A DNA stretch of 35,473 nt from Psychrobacter sp. (GCF_030454045.1 NZ_JAKDJE010000027.1:1-35473); one strand, 5' to 3'. Shown: positions 17,912 to 28,200, counted from the stretch's first letter. Notes: generated by a model not told the origin, from the sequence alone. Program-made: numbers and translations.

Positions 17912-18751
17912 ATGGATACATCCAACACGACTGCTCTACGCATCTATCAGACGCCAGTACAGCATCTACCAGACGATCTTTATGTTCCGCCGCAAGCGTT
18001 TGCGATTTGGCTAGAGCAGTTTGCTGGACCACTGGATTTTTTATTATATTTGGTCAAAAAGAACAATGTTGATTTGACCCAAATGCCTATCTTACCCATC
18101 ACTGAACAATATCTGGCTTATATTAGCGAATTGGATACTGAGCATTTTGAATTGGCAGGTGATTATCTGCTGATGGCGTCCACGCTGATTGCAATCAAAA
18201 CTGAATTGCTCCTCCCAGTCCCCGACACGCCTACCGATGAGCGCGATCCAAAAGCAGAGCTGATTGAACGCCTCGAAGAATACGCACAAATCAAAGCCGC
18301 CAGTCAGCGCTTAGACAATCTGATACGTTTAGAGCGTGATGTGTTCTTAGCCATGGTAAGTATGCCCAGTCAAGAGATTATGAATGCTGAGCTGCCCAAC
18401 TACTCGCCCAATTTGCTGATCGATAGTCTGTTTAAAATGCAGCTGCAAACAGACTATCAGATGCATACTATCAAAACTGATATCGTGCCGCTTTCTGATC
18501 GTATCGCTAGTATTAGCCGGCAGCTCAGCACTGAAGGAGCGCGCTCCTTTTATGAGCTATTAGACAAAGCACAAGGTAAAATAGGCGTCGTCGTGAGCTT
18601 TGTGGCCGTGCTTGAACTGATTAAGCGACAACTTATCGGTGTGGTACATACACACTATAGTGATGGCTCAAATACGCTGACTGACGGTGATGTCGACTCA
18701 TCCGATACGGATCACCAATCACAAAAACTCACCTTACAGTGGTTGGCCTAA
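17912..18751 (+). CDS. scpA: Segregation and condensation protein A
   Basis: ScpA is the kleisin that bridges SMC and ScpB in chromosome condensation. The N-terminal signature AIWLEQFAGPLDFLLYLVKKNNVDLTQ-type segment begins near residue 28, with ITEQYLAYI after it. The middle has ELAGDYLLMASTLIAIKTELLLP, and the C-terminal winged-helix region (VVSFVAVLELIKRQLI) follows. I chose ATG at 17912, giving 279 residues; an earlier in-frame TTG would run back into the methyltransferase gene. AGGA about 12 bases upstream is a weak ribosome binding site. Confidence 0.92.
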   Translation: MDTSNTTALRIYQTPVQHLPDDLYVPPQAFAIWLEQFAGPLDFLLYLVKKNNVDLTQMPILPITEQYLAYISELDTEHFELAGDYLLMASTLIAIKTELLLPVPDTPTDERDPKAELIERLEEYAQIKAASQRLDNLIRLERDVFLAMVSMPSQEIMNAELPNYSPNLLIDSLFKMQLQTDYQMHTIKTDIVPLSDRIASISRQLSTEGARSFYELLDKAQGKIGVVVSFVAVLELIKRQLIGVVHTHYSDGSNTLTDGDVDSSDTDHQSQKLTLQWLA

Positions 18752-18817
18752 CCAGCATCAGGTTAGCCGCCAAACCTACTATTGATCCCATAATATTAAA
18801 ACAAGAGCACATTTTAG

Positions 18818-19429
18818 ATGGTAGATATTGACGACTCAAAGCAGCCTAGTAAAGCCGAAACTACAGGCACCGCTACAGCTGCCTCTATTGGGGCAATTCA
18901 GGCGTCTCTTGAAGAGGTGAGCAAGCACATTGAAGTTCTCTTACATGCTTCAGAAGCGCCGCTGACAGCACAGGCGTTCAGAAAACATTTGTCATTGTCT
19001 AGCAAAGCATTAAAGCAAGCCTTAGAGGTGCTAGAGCGACGGCTAGAGACTGGTGTGCTGAACCTACATGAGACAGCCAGCGGCTACCGATTGCAAATTT
19101 CCGATGATTATAGCGGATTGATTCAGCAGACTTTCCCGCAGCGTCAAGAGCGTTTGAGCCAAGCGTTGCTTGAGACGTTAAGCGTTATTGCGTATAAGCA
19201 ACCTGTGACACGGAGTGATATCGAGCAGATACGCGGTGTCACGCTATCGAGCAATATATTACGCCAGCTATTTGATAAGGGGTGGATCATTGAAAAAGGC
19301 TTTAAGGAGACCTTAGGTCGCCCAGCGTTCCTTCACACCACCGCACAATTTTTGGATGCGTTTGGGCTGAGTCATTTAGATGAGCTACCACCAATGCCAG
19401 ATATGGACTCCATACGAGCTATGTCTTAA
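18818..19429 (+). CDS. scpB: Segregation and condensation protein B
   Basis: ScpB dimerises and binds the kleisin ScpA. The 203-residue protein has two winged-helix domains: HIEVLLHASEAPLTAQAFRKHL opens the first, and LLETLSVIAYKQPVTRSDIEQIRGV with the following GRPAFLHTT form the second, with the family's typical sequence. The first about 30 residues are Thr/Ala-rich and probably disordered. It follows scpA by 66 bases and ends the cluster. Confidence 0.93.
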   Translation: MVDIDDSKQPSKAETTGTATAASIGAIQASLEEVSKHIEVLLHASEAPLTAQAFRKHLSLSSKALKQALEVLERRLETGVLNLHETASGYRLQISDDYSGLIQQTFPQRQERLSQALLETLSVIAYKQPVTRSDIEQIRGVTLSSNILRQLFDKGWIIEKGFKETLGRPAFLHTTAQFLDAFGLSHLDELPPMPDMDSIRAMS

Positions 19430-19463
19430 TTTTTCTGCTGACCCAACTATCATTACGCTCATA

Positions 19464-19497
19464 AAAAAGGACAGATCATATAAGATCTGTCCTTTTT
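19464..19497 (+). terminator. Bidirectional terminator between scpB and lolA
   Basis: GGACAGATC (19469-19477) pairs with GATCTGTCC (19484-19492) around a six-base loop, flanked by A5 and T5. The symmetry lets it serve scpB (+) and the convergent lolA (-). Confidence 0.9.
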
Positions 19498-19593
19498 ATT
19501 TGGCTATTACTCTTAGGGGTTGTCACTCTTAGAGGCTTTCAACCTTAGATAAATAGCAAAGCATCATAATCTGCTTCATCAATTAGCTCGTTC

Positions 19594-20280
19594 TTATTGA
19601 TTGATAACATCAACACCTTTTGGTGGATTGAATTTGAACTGACTGCTACCGATGCTTGGATTCATTTTAATACCACTAAACTTAATAGAAGTCGTTTGAC
19701 CTAGCGTATCATTCAATACCATCATCACAGGTTTGCCGCCACTAAAGCTCATGGATAGGCTCTTAAAGCTGGCATTGTCAGATTTTGGGTACAACACATA
19801 GTAGTTCTTATTGCTGTACGGCTGAGTGATTTTGAAGTTTTGATCAATCTTACTTGGATCACCTGACAACAATAGCGCTGGCGTATTACCGACTTGACTG
19901 TCGACGTTCTGCTTAGTCGCTTGCTCCAAATCTTTATCATAGATCCACATAGAGTTGCCATTGGCAACGATCAATTGCTCTGAGGGCGATTTGGTTTCCC
20001 AGCGGAAGTTATTGGGACGCTGTACACTCATAGAGCCTTTAAAAGTACCACTACTAGCGCCTTTGGTAGTTTGACTAAAGTTGGCAGTCATACTCTTGGT
20101 GTTGGTCAATAACTTGTTCAAGCGCTTAGCGGCTGTCATGTTGTCAGCAGGCGCTGCAGTAGCAGACTGAGTCAAAGCGATCATCGGCGCTGCGACGCCG
20201 AGTGACGTCATCAAAACACCGGCTAAAGCACCCGTCATCATTTTTTGTCTGGTCGATTTTTTGGTAGATAAAGTCATCAT
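19594..20280 (-). CDS. lolA: Outer-membrane lipoprotein carrier protein LolA
   Basis: LolA is the periplasmic chaperone that carries lipoproteins from LolCDE to LolB at the outer membrane. A long signal peptide (basic n-region, hydrophobic core about residues 15-36, likely cleavage after A42 or A43 before APADN) precedes the mature domain. The LolA features are visible: TANFSQTT, GTFKGSMSVQRPNNFRWET, then QLIVANGNSMWIYDKDLEQATKQ-type strands, and the C-terminal SSQFKFNPPKGVDVI. Two adjacent ATG codons (20280 and 20277) follow GAGAGGA; the first is used here. It is transcribed alone, with rpmA upstream on the same strand and a terminator between. Confidence 0.93.
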   Translation of the reverse strand: MMTLSTKKSTRQKMMTGALAGVLMTSLGVAAPMIALTQSATAAPADNMTAAKRLNKLLTNTKSMTANFSQTTKGASSGTFKGSMSVQRPNNFRWETKSPSEQLIVANGNSMWIYDKDLEQATKQNVDSQVGNTPALLLSGDPSKIDQNFKITQPYSNKNYYVLYPKSDNASFKSLSMSFSGGKPVMMVLNDTLGQTTSIKFSGIKMNPSIGSSQFKFNPPKGVDVINQ

Positions 20281-20733
20281 TAATCCTCTCTAAAAAAGCA
20301 CAATTGCTTTAAAAATGGTTACTTAAAATAAAACAGTTTCTTGAAATTTTTATTTTCTAAAAATGCTTATGTTTGCCAGTATCGAACTGGTATCAATCAG
20401 CAATGGCAACAGTGTGCCAGTTTTTTTATTACGCGCCTAGTCATGATTTGCAATCATTACTACGCCTGCCATACACGCTTGTAACCAATGCAGTTACACG
20501 GTAAAAATATAATTTGGAGCTCATAAATGATGAATACGATATCAATAAAAAACCTATGAGCTAAGTGCTGCACAAAACTTGTGTTATATAGATATGTCAA
20601 CACTTTGCCTATAAAACATAGGTGTTCAATAGCTATATTCTCTAAACGCAAAAAGCCCCTATTACCATCAGGCAATAGGGGCTTTTGATTATCCGATCCT
20701 CTCATTTAACAATGAGAAAATTTAGGCGGATAA
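20281..20733. other. Intergenic region between lolA and rpmA
   Basis: 453 bases hold the rpmA terminator (20651-20686) and presumably the lolA promoter. A 15-base inverted repeat CCAGTATCGAACTGG (20376-20390) lies about 95 bases before lolA and could be an operator or a small hairpin. No gene is supported. Confidence 0.6.
20651..20686 (-). terminator. Rho-independent terminator of rplU-rpmA
   Basis: A 13-base perfect stem, AAAAGCCCCTATT (20651-20663) with AATAGGGGCTTTT (20674-20686), and a ten-base loop. On the minus strand the stem ends in Ts. Confidence 0.9.
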
Positions 20734-20991
20734 TTATGCGTTTTCAACCGTTACATAACGACGATTAAATTTACCTTTGGTCTCAAACTTTACCACACCA
20801 TCATTTAGTGCAAATAAAGTATGGTCACGACCCATGCCAACGCCTTCGCCTGCGTGGAACTCTGTACCACGTTGACGTACGATGATGTTACCAGCTGAGA
20901 TAGCTTGGCCACCAAAGATTTTTACGCCTAGCATTTTTGGGTTTGAATCACGACCGTTACGGCTCGAACCGGCAGCTTTTTTATGTGCCAT
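20734..20991 (-). CDS. rpmA: 50S ribosomal protein L27
   Basis: This is 85 residues, as in E. coli, with the family start MAHKKAAGSSRNGRDSN. The conserved LGVKIFGGQAISAGNIIVRQ and a second segment ending GEGVGMGRDHTLFAL follow. L27 contacts the peptidyl transferase centre. It has no N-terminal prepeptide of the kind seen in Firmicutes. It is second in rplU-rpmA. Confidence 0.98.
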   Translation of the reverse strand: MAHKKAAGSSRNGRDSNPKMLGVKIFGGQAISAGNIIVRQRGTEFHAGEGVGMGRDHTLFALNDGVVKFETKGKFNRRYVTVENA

Positions 20992-21082
20992 GAGAAAATC
21001 TCCTTGTTAATGTGACTTATCGCTTGTGCGACAACTCTTAAGCATTTAGTGCGCTATTTAGCAAACATTGCTAAACGGGTAA

Positions 21083-21394
21083 TTAGGCATTAATGGCTTT
21101 GATTTTTAACAAGGTGTACCATTGGCGGTGACCTTGCTCTTTGTGATAATGCTTACGACGGTTGTGCTTGATGATACGGATTTTTTCGCCGCGACCATGC
21201 TCAACAACTTCTACTTCTACGCTAGCGCCATCAACGACAGGCTGACCGATTTTGACGTCATCGCCGTCAACAACCATCAACACGTCTTCAAATTTGATTG
21301 TTTCGCCTTTTTCTGCTTTTAGCAATTCAACTTTAAGCAATTCATCGACGACTACACGGTGCTGCTTACCACCAGTTTTAATTACTGCGTACAT
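21083..21394 (-). CDS. rplU: 50S ribosomal protein L21
   Basis: The protein is 103 residues, as in E. coli, beginning MYAVIKTGGKQHRVV. The end has the conserved KRRKHYHKEQGHRQWYT-like basic block (KHNRRKHYHKEQGHRQWYT) and a final TLLKIKAI. L21 binds 23S rRNA. It is first in the rplU-rpmA operon, divergent from ispB, an arrangement common in proteobacteria. Confidence 0.98.
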   Translation of the reverse strand: MYAVIKTGGKQHRVVVDELLKVELLKAEKGETIKFEDVLMVVDGDDVKIGQPVVDGASVEVEVVEHGRGEKIRIIKHNRRKHYHKEQGHRQWYTLLKIKAINA

Positions 21395-21962
21395 TGTATG
21401 ACTCCGTTTAACCCGTGTGCCGTGGCTGATGTTATACCAACGCTTTTACGACGAACACGACAGGGAAAAATTAAAGGCAAGATTTTACGGCCTTTTGCTG
21501 ATAAAAGCAAGCCGCGCCTCTTGTTTTTATAAGGTGGTTACACTAAATCACCATCATCTGCACTGTTATATAAAGCACAAACAATCAAATCGTCGTAAAC
21601 GACGATACTGACAAACCCTTTATAATAACGACTATAAATGATGGTTTGAGCCTAACGGGGGCTATTATAACTTATACAATCAGTTACTTACAGTCTTTTA
21701 TGCATCATTTTTCTGACAATAAAAGCATACCCTGAGCTCATAACTTCATCACCGAACAAGCAGATATTTTCATCACTTTATCCGTTTTTTTGTACAAGAT
21801 AAACTGGATATAAAACACCTTAAATCCATTCTCCTTATGAACTTTAACCAACAATTTTCAGAGGTAGCTATGTTATGATAAGCAAAACGATACCTTATCT
21901 ATGAATAGCTGAAGTCAAGGTTATAAAAACTCTCTTTATTCTTATCAATATGACTATTTATT
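21395..21962. other. Divergent control region between rplU and ispB
   Basis: 568 bases must contain promoters in both directions, but I see no near-consensus pair. A perfect inverted repeat ATCGTCG-TAAA-CGACGAT lies at 21589-21606, about 195 bases upstream of rplU. No gene is supported. Confidence 0.6.
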
Positions 21963-22988
21963 ATGACTATTACCTCTTTAAGTAACACCGCCTCCACTTC
22001 TCAATCAACGCTCAGCTACGCTGATATTCAAAGTATCGTGGCCAATGATTTTGAGGTGATGGACCAGCAAGTATTTGGTAGTCTCAACTCAAAAGTACAG
22101 CTGGTCATGAGCGTCTCTCAGCATGTGATCAATGCTGGTGGTAAGCGTATGCGCCCACTGATTACGCTGCTTTGTGCGCGTATGTTTGACGACAATCCAT
22201 CAGAAAAAGCGATGCACCTAGCCGCCATTACTGAGATGCTACATACCGCAACCTTAGTGCATGACGATGTGATCGATGAATCAGGACAGCGCCGCGGTAA
22301 ACCGACGGCAAACGCCACATGGGACAATGCCACTGCCGTATTGGTCGGTGACTATCTCATAGCGCGCGCATTTAATCTCTTGGTTGGTTTTCAAAGCTTG
22401 CCATTGTTGCAAGTCTTCTCTGATGGTACCTGTGATATCGCTGAAGGCGAAGTTTTGCAGTTGCAGCATCAACACAACCCTGCCGCAACAGAAGACGACT
22501 ACTTGCGCATCATCGATGGCAAAACGTCACGCCTATTTATGATGGCAACTCAAGGCGCTGCTATTTTGCAAGACAAAACAGAATATATGGCCGCATTAGG
22601 CGACTTTGGGCAGCACTTTGGTAATGCATTTCAAATTATCGATGATGTCCTTGATTATAGTGGCGATAGTGAGATAATGGGCAAAAACCTAGGCGATGAC
22701 TTGGCTGAAGGCAAGCCTACTCTGCCAACTATCAAAGCACTTGAGCTTTTAAAAGACCAAAACCATGAGGGCTATGAGCAATTAAGAGTCGCTGTGCAAA
22801 CGGGCAAAACCCCCAATGCCGCGCAGCTCATCGAACTGGTCCGCCAATCAGGCGCATTAGATTACTGTAAACAGCGTGCACTAGAGGAAACGAGATTGGG
22901 ACAGCAAGCACTGGGCACACTGCCTGACAACCGTTATCGTCAAGGTCTGTACCAGCTGACTGAGCTTGCTAGCGCACGATTGGTATAA
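21963..22988 (+). CDS. ispB: Octaprenyl diphosphate synthase (long-chain polyprenyl synthase)
   Basis: IspB makes the polyprenyl diphosphate side chain of ubiquinone from FPP and IPP. The first aspartate-rich motif is HDDVIDESGQRRGKPTAN (D101, D102, D105) and the second is IIDDVLDYSGDSEIMGKN (D227, D228, D231). GGKRMRPLITLL is the conserved substrate-binding segment near residue 60. At 341 residues it is slightly longer than E. coli IspB (323). Chain length cannot be fixed from sequence alone; the assignment leans on the neighbouring rplU-rpmA. Confidence 0.93.
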   Translation: MTITSLSNTASTSQSTLSYADIQSIVANDFEVMDQQVFGSLNSKVQLVMSVSQHVINAGGKRMRPLITLLCARMFDDNPSEKAMHLAAITEMLHTATLVHDDVIDESGQRRGKPTANATWDNATAVLVGDYLIARAFNLLVGFQSLPLLQVFSDGTCDIAEGEVLQLQHQHNPAATEDDYLRIIDGKTSRLFMMATQGAAILQDKTEYMAALGDFGQHFGNAFQIIDDVLDYSGDSEIMGKNLGDDLAEGKPTLPTIKALELLKDQNHEGYEQLRVAVQTGKTPNAAQLIELVRQSGALDYCKQRALEETRLGQQALGTLPDNRYRQGLYQLTELASARLV

Positions 22989-22994
22989 TTAAAT

Positions 22995-23055
22995 ATGAGT
23001 CGTCTGTGTTATCGACTAATTAAAACAACCAGCTGATTAAGACGACTCATTTTTT
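22995..23055 (+). terminator. Terminator-like hairpin after ispB
   Basis: ATGAGTCGTCT (22995-23005) pairs perfectly with AGACGACTCAT (23040-23050), followed by T5. The loop of 34 bases is unusually long, so it may instead be a nested structure. Confidence 0.6.
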
Positions 23056-23174
23056 AGCAGCGTTTTTGAGCAACCGAGCCATAAATATTCATTGATCAAA
23101 AGCAACAGTCTCTAAAAAGACACCCTCTTAAAACGGGTGTGTCAGCCAAATAGTTACCTTTCTTTAAGTTTCAT

Positions 23175-23211
23175 AAATCCTGACGGCACTATAATTGTGT
23201 CAGGATTTTTT
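23175..23211 (+). terminator. Second rho-independent terminator in the gap
   Basis: AAATCCTGAC (23175-23184) pairs with GTCAGGATTT (23199-23208) around a 14-base loop and Ts follow. A second terminator with no intact gene before it suggests that a gene was lost between it and ispB, or that it is a back-up. Confidence 0.75.
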
Positions 23212-23302
23212 AATGGTTAAATACTGATTGACCACGCTTATTAGAGGCTACTGACTGGTCTAAGTCGCTATATTTTAAAGGTCATAATTAGGGGTTGATA
23301 AA

Positions 23303-23322
23303 TTTGTCAATTTGTTGACAAA
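23303..23322. promoter_or_regulatory. Perfect palindrome, candidate operator
   Basis: TTTGTCAA-TTTG-TTGACAAA has eight-base arms and a four-base spacer. Each arm contains a TTGACA-like -35 reading outward (TTGACA at 23315-23320 on the plus strand). It lies about 480 bases before the efflux adapter gene. A dimeric repressor such as a TetR-type protein could bind here; this is inference. Confidence 0.45.
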
Positions 23323-23410
23323 GCAGATTTTTGGCGGTTTTAAGACCTCAATAACACTATGGCTTTACGATTATAACAAAAAATTACAATAGATTTGCAT
23401 AGCGGGTTGT

Positions 23411-23707
23411 ATGTCTTCTTATTAGCTGCTAGTTGGTGTAGCGGTTACTGTGGCGGGATTTTATTTACTCAGCGAGCACAGTGCGGTCAGTTTTTGTCAG
23501 CTTTCCTATCGTGAATCACTTGACTGTGGGGTTACCCCAATAGTTTATAATAACTCTTTAAATTTACTAACCTACTTTGTGGTCTGCCTAAACTTCTAAT
23601 ATCACATTTACCAAATCGCGTCTCAATCAAACTCGCTACTGGCTGCCTTACTAGCGATTTTTATTAAATACATTGACCCAAAGGTTGAGTATGTCGTACT
23701 GGCATGA
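23411..23707 (+). pseudogene. Possible decayed small membrane-protein gene
   Basis: One reading frame stays open from 23426 to 23596 (57 codons), meets TAA (23597-23599), and stays open again to TGA at 23705-23707. An ATG at 23411 in the same frame is cut off by TAG at 23423. The translation looks protein-like: a hydrophobic LLVGVAVTVAGFYLL near the start, LLAALLAIFIKYIDPKVEY near the end. No ribosome binding site is apparent. I do not recognise the family; chance cannot be excluded in this AT-rich stretch. Confidence 0.3.
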
Positions 23708-23805
23708 ATGTGCAGAATGAGTAGACCCTCGATATTTCGTACATCAAAATTTATTGTTCAATTTTTTATACTGTCGTTATTTTATATCTATTGCCGAGGA
23801 CATTG

Positions 23806-25212
23806 ATGAAGCACTCTACTCTTGCGCTTTTAATAGCATCTGTACTATCTGGAGCTGTATTGGTCGGCTGTGACAAAAACGATGAGGCCGCTGGTGAGCA
23901 AGCTGCACAGCAGCAAATGCCGCCTGCGGTGGTCAACGTTCAGACTGTCACTCTAGACACCATACCTCAAGTACAGACTTTTTCTGGACGTACAGCAGCT
24001 TATCAGACTGCTGACGTTCGCCCACAGGTAAATGGCGTCATTGACGAAGTGTTATTTCGTGAAGGCAGCAATGTCAAAAAAGGCCAGCCGCTGTATCGCA
24101 TCAATACTGACAACTACGCCTCATCGGTAAGCAGTGGTCAAGCAGCTATGCAGCAATCACAAGCCAACTATCAGACAGCTTTGGCAAACAATGCAAATGC
24201 AAAGGCTGAGCTTGCCAGCCGACAAGCGTCATTGGCTCAAGCACAAAATGATTTGCAGCGTCTACAAGGCTTGGTCAGTATCAACGCCATCTCACAGCAG
24301 CAATATGAGCAAGCACAGACGGCGGTACGTACCGCACAGGCCGCGGTACAAAGCGCTGCTGCTGCTGTTGGTCAGACACAAGCCGGTATTGAAAGTGCCA
24401 AAGCAGGCATTCAAACCGCAAAAGCTGGCCTAGAGGCAAGTACGTTGGATCTCAATCGTACGATTGTACGCGCCCCTCTGACAGGTCGCACTGACCGCTC
24501 AAGCGTAACGGCTGGTACGCTGGTCAGCGCAGGTCAAGCAGATCCTTTGGTGACTATTTCGCGCTTGGACCCTATCTATGTTGATATCAGTCAGTCATCA
24601 TCTGAGCTTCTAAAACTGCGTCAACAAATTGCAGATGGCTCAGCTCAGCCGGGCATTAACTCAGTTGAGCTGGTACTAGAAGACGGTTCCGTCTATCCCG
24701 TACGCGGCAAGCTGGCTCTATCTGAAGCCAAAGTTGATGAATCGACAGGCGCCGTTACCTTGCGTGCGATTTTCCCAAACAGCAATAATATCTTGCTACC
24801 TGGCATGTACGTAACAGCCCGCTTGACTCAAAGTGTCATCACCAACGCAACCTTAGTGCCGCAAAGCGCTGTCACGCGTACACCTAAGAGCGAGACACAA
24901 GTTTATATCGTTGATGAAAACAACAAGATCCAAGTACGCCCCGTTACTATCAATGGTACTTATGATGGTCAATGGGTAGTGACTGATGGCCTGCAAGCTG
25001 GTGACAAAGTAGTAGTGATAGGCGGCGCCAAAGTCAAACCTGAACAAGAAGTGGTCGCAAAACCACTGGAAGCCGCAAACCCTGCCCCATCTGCAGATGC
25101 ACAAAAAACCCCCACTGCCAAGACACCGCAGCAAGCGGCAAAAACGATGGATAAAAAGCCAGCCAGCAATACTGCTTCTAGTGAGCAATCAACAGAAGCC
25201 GCTGCTAACTAA
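23806..25212 (+). CDS. RND efflux periplasmic adapter (AcrA/MexA family lipoprotein)
   Basis: This is the membrane fusion protein of a tripartite drug-efflux pump, linking the RND pump to the outer-membrane channel. It has a lipoprotein signal peptide with lipobox VLVGC near residue 22. The lipoyl half-motifs follow (NGVIDEVLFREGSNVKKGQPLY and, later, LNRTIVRAPLTGRTD), separated by a long Ala/Gln-rich coiled-coil hairpin. The beta-barrel and membrane-proximal domains come next. The C-terminal tail after about residue 420 is Ala/Pro/Lys/Thr-rich and probably disordered. I chose ATG at 23806, six bases after GAGGA; a TTG 15 bases earlier has no site. At 468 residues it is longer than AcrA (397) mainly through that tail. 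The pump gene starts 35 bases later. Confidence 0.93.
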   Translation: MKHSTLALLIASVLSGAVLVGCDKNDEAAGEQAAQQQMPPAVVNVQTVTLDTIPQVQTFSGRTAAYQTADVRPQVNGVIDEVLFREGSNVKKGQPLYRINTDNYASSVSSGQAAMQQSQANYQTALANNANAKAELASRQASLAQAQNDLQRLQGLVSINAISQQQYEQAQTAVRTAQAAVQSAAAAVGQTQAGIESAKAGIQTAKAGLEASTLDLNRTIVRAPLTGRTDRSSVTAGTLVSAGQADPLVTISRLDPIYVDISQSSSELLKLRQQIADGSAQPGINSVELVLEDGSVYPVRGKLALSEAKVDESTGAVTLRAIFPNSNNILLPGMYVTARLTQSVITNATLVPQSAVTRTPKSETQVYIVDENNKIQVRPVTINGTYDGQWVVTDGLQAGDKVVVIGGAKVKPEQEVVAKPLEAANPAPSADAQKTPTAKTPQQAAKTMDKKPASNTASSEQSTEAAAN

Positions 25213-25247
25213 TTCCATTCAGAGACCAGAAGACTTAGGGATATACT

Positions 25248-28200
25248 ATGTCACGTTTTTTTATTAATCGCCCTATTTTTGCTTGGGTGCTGGCTGTTTT
25301 GGTCATGCTCATTGGGGTGTTATCGGTTCTTAATCTACCGATTGAACAGTATCCACGTATCGCACCACCGACCATTTCGGTCAGTGCAAGCTATCCTGGT
25401 GCCAACGCCCAAACCGTCGAAGACTCCGTTGTCCAGATCATTGAGCAACGTATGAAGGGCCTTGATGGTCTGATGTATATGTCATCGTCGAGCTCCTCAA
25501 ACGGTAGCGGCTCTGTGACGCTCACTTTCGAAAACGGCACAGACCCTGATACGGCACAGGTACAAGTACAAAACAAACTACAAGCGGCCATGAGTTCGCT
25601 ACCTGAGTCGGTGCAGCGTCAAGGCGTCAACGTCAACAAATCCTCCAGTAGCTTTTTGATGGTACAGGGTTTTATCTCCGAAGACGGTAGTATGGATCGT
25701 GCGGATATCGCCGACTATATCAACTCAAACGTCGTCGATCAGCTAAGCCGTGTCGAAGGGGTAGGTGAAGTACAGGTGTTCGGTTCGGCGTATGCTATGC
25801 GTATATGGCTGGACCCTGCGCGCTTGCGTAGCTACAACATGGTGCCCTCTGATGTGGTCAATGCGGTACGCTCACAAAACGCGCAAGTCTCAGCCGGTCA
25901 ATTAGGGCAAGCACCTGCTGACACCGATCGACAAGTCATTAACGCCACCGTCACCGTACAGAGCTATCTACAAACTCCTGAAGAGTTTAAAGATATCTTG
26001 CTAAAAACAGACACCTCAGGCGCGCAAGTACGCCTCGGCGATGTCGCTGATGTCGAAATCGGTAGTGAAAACTATAGCATCATCTCCTTGTATAACGGTC
26101 AAGAAGCGGCAGGTCTAGGTATCTCATTGGCTGCAGGCGCAAACGCGCTAGAGACCCGTGAGGCGGTCGGCGCACGTATGGCCGAGCTTGAGAAAAACTT
26201 CCCAGCAGGCCTTATCTCTGTTGTGCCTTATGACACCACGCCATTCGTACGTTTGTCTATCGAGCAAGTGGTTCATACACTGATCGAAGCGATCGTGCTG
26301 GTATTTATCGTCATGTTTATTTTCTTGCAGAACTGGCGCGCCACTATCATTCCAACCCTTGCTGTCCCTGTCGTACTCTTAGGTACGTTTGCGGTGTTGT
26401 ATGTGGCAGGGTTTAGTATCAACGTATTGACGATGTTTGCAATGGTACTCTCCATCGGTCTACTGGTTGATGATGCGATCGTTGTTGTCGAAAACGTAGA
26501 GCGAATATTAGAAGAAAACCCTGATATTTCGGTCAAAGATGCAACCGTTCAGTCGATGGGCGAGATCAGTAAGATCGTTATTGGTATTGCGCTGATTTTG
26601 TCTGCCGTATTTGTACCGATGGCCTTCTTTGGCGGCTCGACAGGTGTTATTTATCGTCAGTTCTCTATCACCTTGATCACGAGCATGGCGCTGTCAGCCA
26701 TGGTGGCATTGGTGTTCACCCCTGCCCTATGTGTGACCTTGCTAAAACGTGGTAAGAGCCATGAAAAAGGCAGTACTGAACAACAAAAAGGCTTCTTTGG
26801 CTGGTTCAACCGCGGCTTCTTTAAACTCAGCCGCTCTTATGAAAACTTCGTCGGCAAAAGTATTCGTTTTAAGTGGTTGTACCTGATCGGTTATGCCGCC
26901 ATTATCGGTATTATGGCAGTGGTGTTCTTGCGTATTCCAGGTTCGTTTTTGCCAGAAGAAGACCAAGGTATTATGTTTACCTTAGTCCAGCTTCCTGCTG
27001 GCGCCACGCTAGATGAAACACAAGACGTGCTCGATAAAGTCAGTAATTATTACGACACACAAGAAGGCGACAATATCGCCTCTGTCTTTACCGTTGCTGG
27101 TTTTAGTTTTGCAGGTCAAGGCCAAAACATGGGTCTGGCATTCGTTCGACTGTCAGATTGGGAAGAGCGCTCAGGCGATGAAAACACCGCGCAAGCCGTT
27201 GCTGGTCGTGCCATGGGTTATTTCGTCACACAGCTCAATGAAGCTCAAGTATTTGCCATCGTGCCGCCAGCCATTACTGAGCTTGGTAATGCCAGTGGTT
27301 TTGATTTGATGCTACAAGACAGTGGCAACCTTGGACACGAAGGGTTACTTGAAGCCCGTAATATGCTCTTAGGCATGGCAGCACAGAACGATAAAGTATC
27401 TGGCGTGCGTCCTAACGGACAAGAAGACTCACCGCAGCTCAAGGTCAATATCAACCAAGAGCAAGCGGCCGCTTATGGTCTATCATTAAGCAACATCAAT
27501 AGCGTCATATCCACCGCATGGGGCTCAAGCTACGTCAACGACTTTATCGATCGTGGCCGTATCAAACGTGTCTATGTACAAGGTGAAGCCAGCAGCCGTA
27601 CCAATCCTGATGACATCGGTAAGTGGTATGTACGTAATGATACGGGCGACATGATTTCATTTGATGCATTTTCTAGCAGTGAATGGCAATCAGGGTCACC
27701 GCGTCTGACGCGTTATAACAGCTTACCTTCGATGAATATTCAGGGTAGCGCCGCTCCAGGCTTGAGTACTGGTGAAGCGATGAGCTCAATGGAAGCGATG
27801 ATTGACAAGTTGCCTGAAGGCATCAGCTATGAGTGGACGGGCATGTCATTAGAAGAGCAAAAGTCAGGCGCCCAAGCGCCGATGCTTTATGCGCTTTCAA
27901 TCCTCGTCGTATTCTTGTGCTTGGCGGCACTATATGAGAGCTGGTCTATCCCCTTCTCTGTCCTATTGGTTATTCCACTTGGGGTATTGGGTGCGGTGAT
28001 ATTTACGTGGTTACGCGGTTTTGCTAACGACATCTACTTGCAAGTGGGTCTACTCACCGTCGTTGGTTTGTCCGCCAAAAACGCCATCTTGATTATTGAA
28101 TTTGCCAAAGAACACCAAGAAGAAGGCTATAGTCTCAGAGAGGCCGTCATGACCGCAGCACGTCAACGTCTGCGTCCAATTATCATGACCTCACTTGCCT

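Larger units (their letters stand above)
22989..23805. other. Long gap between ispB and the efflux operon
   Basis: 817 bases hold two terminator-like hairpins (22995-23055, 23175-23211), a perfect 20-base palindrome (23303-23322) and a broken open frame (23411-23707). No local regulator gene is intact here, although RND operons often have one next to them. Confidence 0.6.

Noticed and set aside
23101..23145. Hairpin GACACCC / GGGTGTGTC in the ispB-efflux gap
   Set aside because: Imperfect stem without a T-run; it may be only a partial fold beside the two better terminators.
24853..25188. Minus-strand open frame rich in Cys, Phe and Arg inside the adapter gene
   Set aside because: It mirrors the codon bias of the sense gene and has no start context or known domain.
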